Source: JBDTCO01 sp039923495 (GTDB taxonomy: Bacteria > Myxococcota_A > Polyangia > Palsa-1104). Taken from it: a DNA stretch of 43,271 nucleotides. The stretch spans positions 1 to 43,271 of the forward strand of contig JBDTCO010000224.1 in assembly GCA_039923495.1 (NCBI GenBank), written 5' to 3'. The position numbers and the translations under genes are program-made. The notes under the pieces are model-generated. The model saw only the letters and a program-made list of their open reading frames with translations. It did not search any database and was not told the DNA's origin. Below, in pieces: positions 41,632-43,271 of this stretch (position 1 is the first letter of the stretch; each line of letters starts with the position of its first letter).

Positions 41632-42603
41632 TTACAGGCCGTCGCGGCGGATGGCGTGGTAGCTCGAGGAGAGCGTGCGCATGTCGTGCACGACGCCCGT
41701 CGCGCAACCGCGGGCCTCGTACAGCCAGATGGCGCCGTACGGGTCATCGGCGGACTCGACGAGGGCGATGTGACCTTCCGAGCCCGAGCGATAGACCATC
41801 GCGTCGCCGGTCGCGACGCTGGCGCGGCTGATGTGTGTCCAGTTGGCGCTGCCATCGTAGAAGTCGGCGGTGGAGTAGGGGTGCGCGTCCGTCGCCAGCG
41901 CGCTCGCGCTCGGCACCTGCCACACCTTTGCGATGAAGCCGGAGCAGTCGGCGCCATACGAGCCGCCGTGCGTGCAGCTTGGGCAACTGCCCGAGCAGCT
42001 GCCGTGGTTGATGCCGTCGGAGCGCCACGCGCCGTGGCCCCACCAGTACGAGTAGCCGACCGCGAGCTTGGCGCGCGCGAGGATGTCGTCCACGGCAGAA
42101 GGCGTGGCGGGCGGCGTGGTGCCACCATCGTTGGTGCTCATGGTACCGCCGGCATCCACGCCCAGGTCGGGCGTCGTCCCGCCGTCGTCGACGCTCGCGA
42201 TGTTGGAGCCGCATGTGCCAAAGACGTAGGCCTCGGGGAGTGCCATGTACTTGCCCGACGCCCAGCCCGACCATGCGTAGCCATCGGAGTCGATGTACTG
42301 CACGTTCCACCAGCCGTCCGGGTTGCTCGACGGCCCATCGACGACAGCAACGGTGGAGCCGCACGGCATCGCGAGAAGCACCTTCGCGCTGGTGCCTGCG
42401 GCGCTACGCAGGTTCAGGAAGTCGGCGACGACGACTGCGTCCTGCCCGACGGTGAGCGGCGCCGAGGGACCGGTCTCCGTGGTGGGGATCGACGGGACGC
42501 CGGCACCGCCACTGTCCCCGTCGGCGACGCGGGGACCACAGCCGATGCCGCTGGCGGCCAGCAAGCAGGCCACGGCGAATCCTCGAGCGAGCCGGGGAAA
42601 CAT
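41632..42603 (-). CDS. SH3b-NlpC/P60 peptidoglycan hydrolase lipoprotein
   Basis: The 323-residue protein has a lipoprotein signal (LLAASGIGC at about 14-22). A bacterial SH3-like domain follows (about 55-125, VVVADFLNLRSAAGTSAKVLLAMPCGS, then GWWNVQYIDSDGYAWSGWASGKYMA). After a low-complexity Gly/Thr linker comes an NlpC/P60 domain with Cys in YGADCSGFIAKVW and His in SEGHIALVESADD. It should cleave peptide bonds of peptidoglycan. An extra CSGSCPSC loop near the active site is unusual. ATG start, divergent from the MoxR gene. Confidence 0.88.
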   Translation of the reverse strand: MFPRLARGFAVACLLAASGIGCGPRVADGDSGGAGVPSIPTTETGPSAPLTVGQDAVVVADFLNLRSAAGTSAKVLLAMPCGSTVAVVDGPSSNPDGWWNVQYIDSDGYAWSGWASGKYMALPEAYVFGTCGSNIASVDDGGTTPDLGVDAGGTMSTNDGGTTPPATPSAVDDILARAKLAVGYSYWWGHGAWRSDGINHGSCSGSCPSCTHGGSYGADCSGFIAKVWQVPSASALATDAHPYSTADFYDGSANWTHISRASVATGDAMVYRSGSEGHIALVESADDPYGAIWLYEARGCATGVVHDMRTLSSSYHAIRRDGL

Positions 42604-42684
42604 GATCCGATCCTATCATGACGTTCACCCACGTGTGCGACGAAGTGGCGACCCGGCTCGCGCGGTGGTATCGAATGGGCGCAT

Positions 42685-43271
42685 ATGGCGTACGACGTCA
42701 AGATCATCAACGAGCTGGTCCAGCGCGAGTCGGCCTTCACCGAGCGGCTTACGAACGAGATGGGCAAGGTCATCGTCGGCCAGCGGTACATGATCGAGCG
42801 CATCATGATCGGCCTCCTCACGGGTGGACACGTGCTGCTCGAGGGCGTGCCCGGGCTCGCGAAGACCCTCACGGTCAAGACGCTCGCGGACTGCATCAGC
42901 CTCAAGTTCCAGCGCATCCAGTTCACGCCGGATCTGCTGCCCGCCGACATCATCGGCACCACGATCTACAATCCCGCGACGCAGGAGTTCCGCTCGAAGC
43001 GCGGCCCGGTGTTCGCGAACCTCGTCCTCGCCGACGAGATCAACCGCGCGCCGGCCAAGGTGCAGTCGGCGCTGCTCGAGGCGATGCAGGAGCGCCAGGT
43101 CACCATTGGTGACGAGACGCACAAGCTGCCGTCGCCGTTCCTCGTCCTCGCCACGCAGAACCCGATCGAGCAGGAGGGGACGTACGCCCTGCCCGAAGCG
43201 CAGCAAGACCGCTTCATGTTTAAAGTCTTCGTTAATTACCCCAGCTTCCGCGAAGAATTCGAGATTGCGAA
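42685..43271 (+). CDS. MoxR-family AAA+ ATPase (3' end outside window)
   Basis: The first 195 residues are present. Walker A is LLEGVPGLAKT, Walker B is LVLADEINRAPAKVQSALLEAMQER, and sensor/conserved segments are FLVLATQNPIEQEGTYALPEAQQDRFMF. MoxR ATPases act as chaperones, usually with DUF58 and VWA-domain partners encoded downstream, here outside the window. The ATG gives MAYDVKIINELVQRES. In the last 60 bases codon choice shifts to A/T-ending codons (TTT AAA, GTT AAT, ATT), unlike the rest of the gene. Confidence 0.93.
   Translation, partial: MAYDVKIINELVQRESAFTERLTNEMGKVIVGQRYMIERIMIGLLTGGHVLLEGVPGLAKTLTVKTLADCISLKFQRIQFTPDLLPADIIGTTIYNPATQEFRSKRGPVFANLVLADEINRAPAKVQSALLEAMQERQVTIGDETHKLPSPFLVLATQNPIEQEGTYALPEAQQDRFMFKVFVNYPSFREEFEIA

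Overview
The window is a GC-rich bacterial chromosomal segment with strong G/C third-position bias. It most resembles a member of the Myxococcota (former Deltaproteobacteria). This is inferred from several traits together: many secreted lipoproteins with Asp/Ser-rich linkers after the lipobox, a Cys-rich CPPGYTC-type module, an NtrC-type regulator beside CHASE3 and GAF histidine kinases, a DUF1844 protein, a CT398-type zinc-ribbon protein, and a dnaG-rpoD pair. No phage, insertion sequence, CRISPR array or plasmid gene was seen. The segment looks like ordinary core chromosome interspersed with lineage-specific envelope genes.

Layout. 1-1740: tandem DUF1328 membrane-peptide genes (the first cut by the window edge), a small hypothetical protein, and a ferritin-like protein. 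1753-7219: a signalling block of single-domain response regulator, CHASE3 histidine kinase, NtrC-family activator, REC-GAF-histidine kinase and PilZ protein. Back-to-back sigma-54-like promoters lie between the first kinase and the activator. 7280-9965: an mpl muropeptide ligase fused to a C-terminal GNAT domain, then an inositol-monophosphatase-family gene. 10053-11574: a two-TM exported protein and a lipoprotein. 11650-14159: nfeD-floA plus a coupled 44-residue ORF. 14156-17524 (minus strand): 2-hydroxyacid dehydrogenase, exonuclease III, RNase P RNA, zinc-ribbon coiled-coil protein and a CAU-anticodon tRNA (probably Ile2). 17718-21669 (minus): dnaG-rpoD with a terminator.

21995-26424 holds a small hypothetical gene, a secreted protein with a kinase-like stretch, and a tightly overlapping plus-strand operon of CPBP protease, HAD phosphatase, nadC and birA. 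26411-34300 holds a secreted HExxE lipoprotein and then a type II fatty-acid/polyketide-like set: LolA, acyl carrier protein, ketoreductase, a Cys-less ketosynthase-like protein, a ketosynthase and an LpxL-type acyltransferase. A plus-strand polysaccharide deacetylase and an M48/Ste24-type peptidase sit inside this set. Together with the DUF2062-methyltransferase fusion at 36669, the set recalls aryl-polyene-type clusters but lacks several of their usual parts. It is the best candidate here for an undescribed system.

34426-36666 is a UvrD/PcrA helicase. 37776-39928 has a beta-helix-like lipoprotein and a TPR protein. 39930-41592 (minus) is a compact group of a 54-56-residue protein, DUF1844, an HtrA-like lipoprotein with Glu at the usual catalytic Asp position, and a 32-residue membrane peptide. 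41632-42603 is an SH3b-NlpC/P60 lipoprotein, and a MoxR-type AAA ATPase runs off the right edge.

Two themes recur. Many neighbouring genes overlap by GTGA or ATGA, implying translational coupling. Several operon-leading genes have sigma-70-like -35/-10 elements ending only 6-9 nt before the start codon and no Shine-Dalgarno, suggesting leaderless mRNAs.
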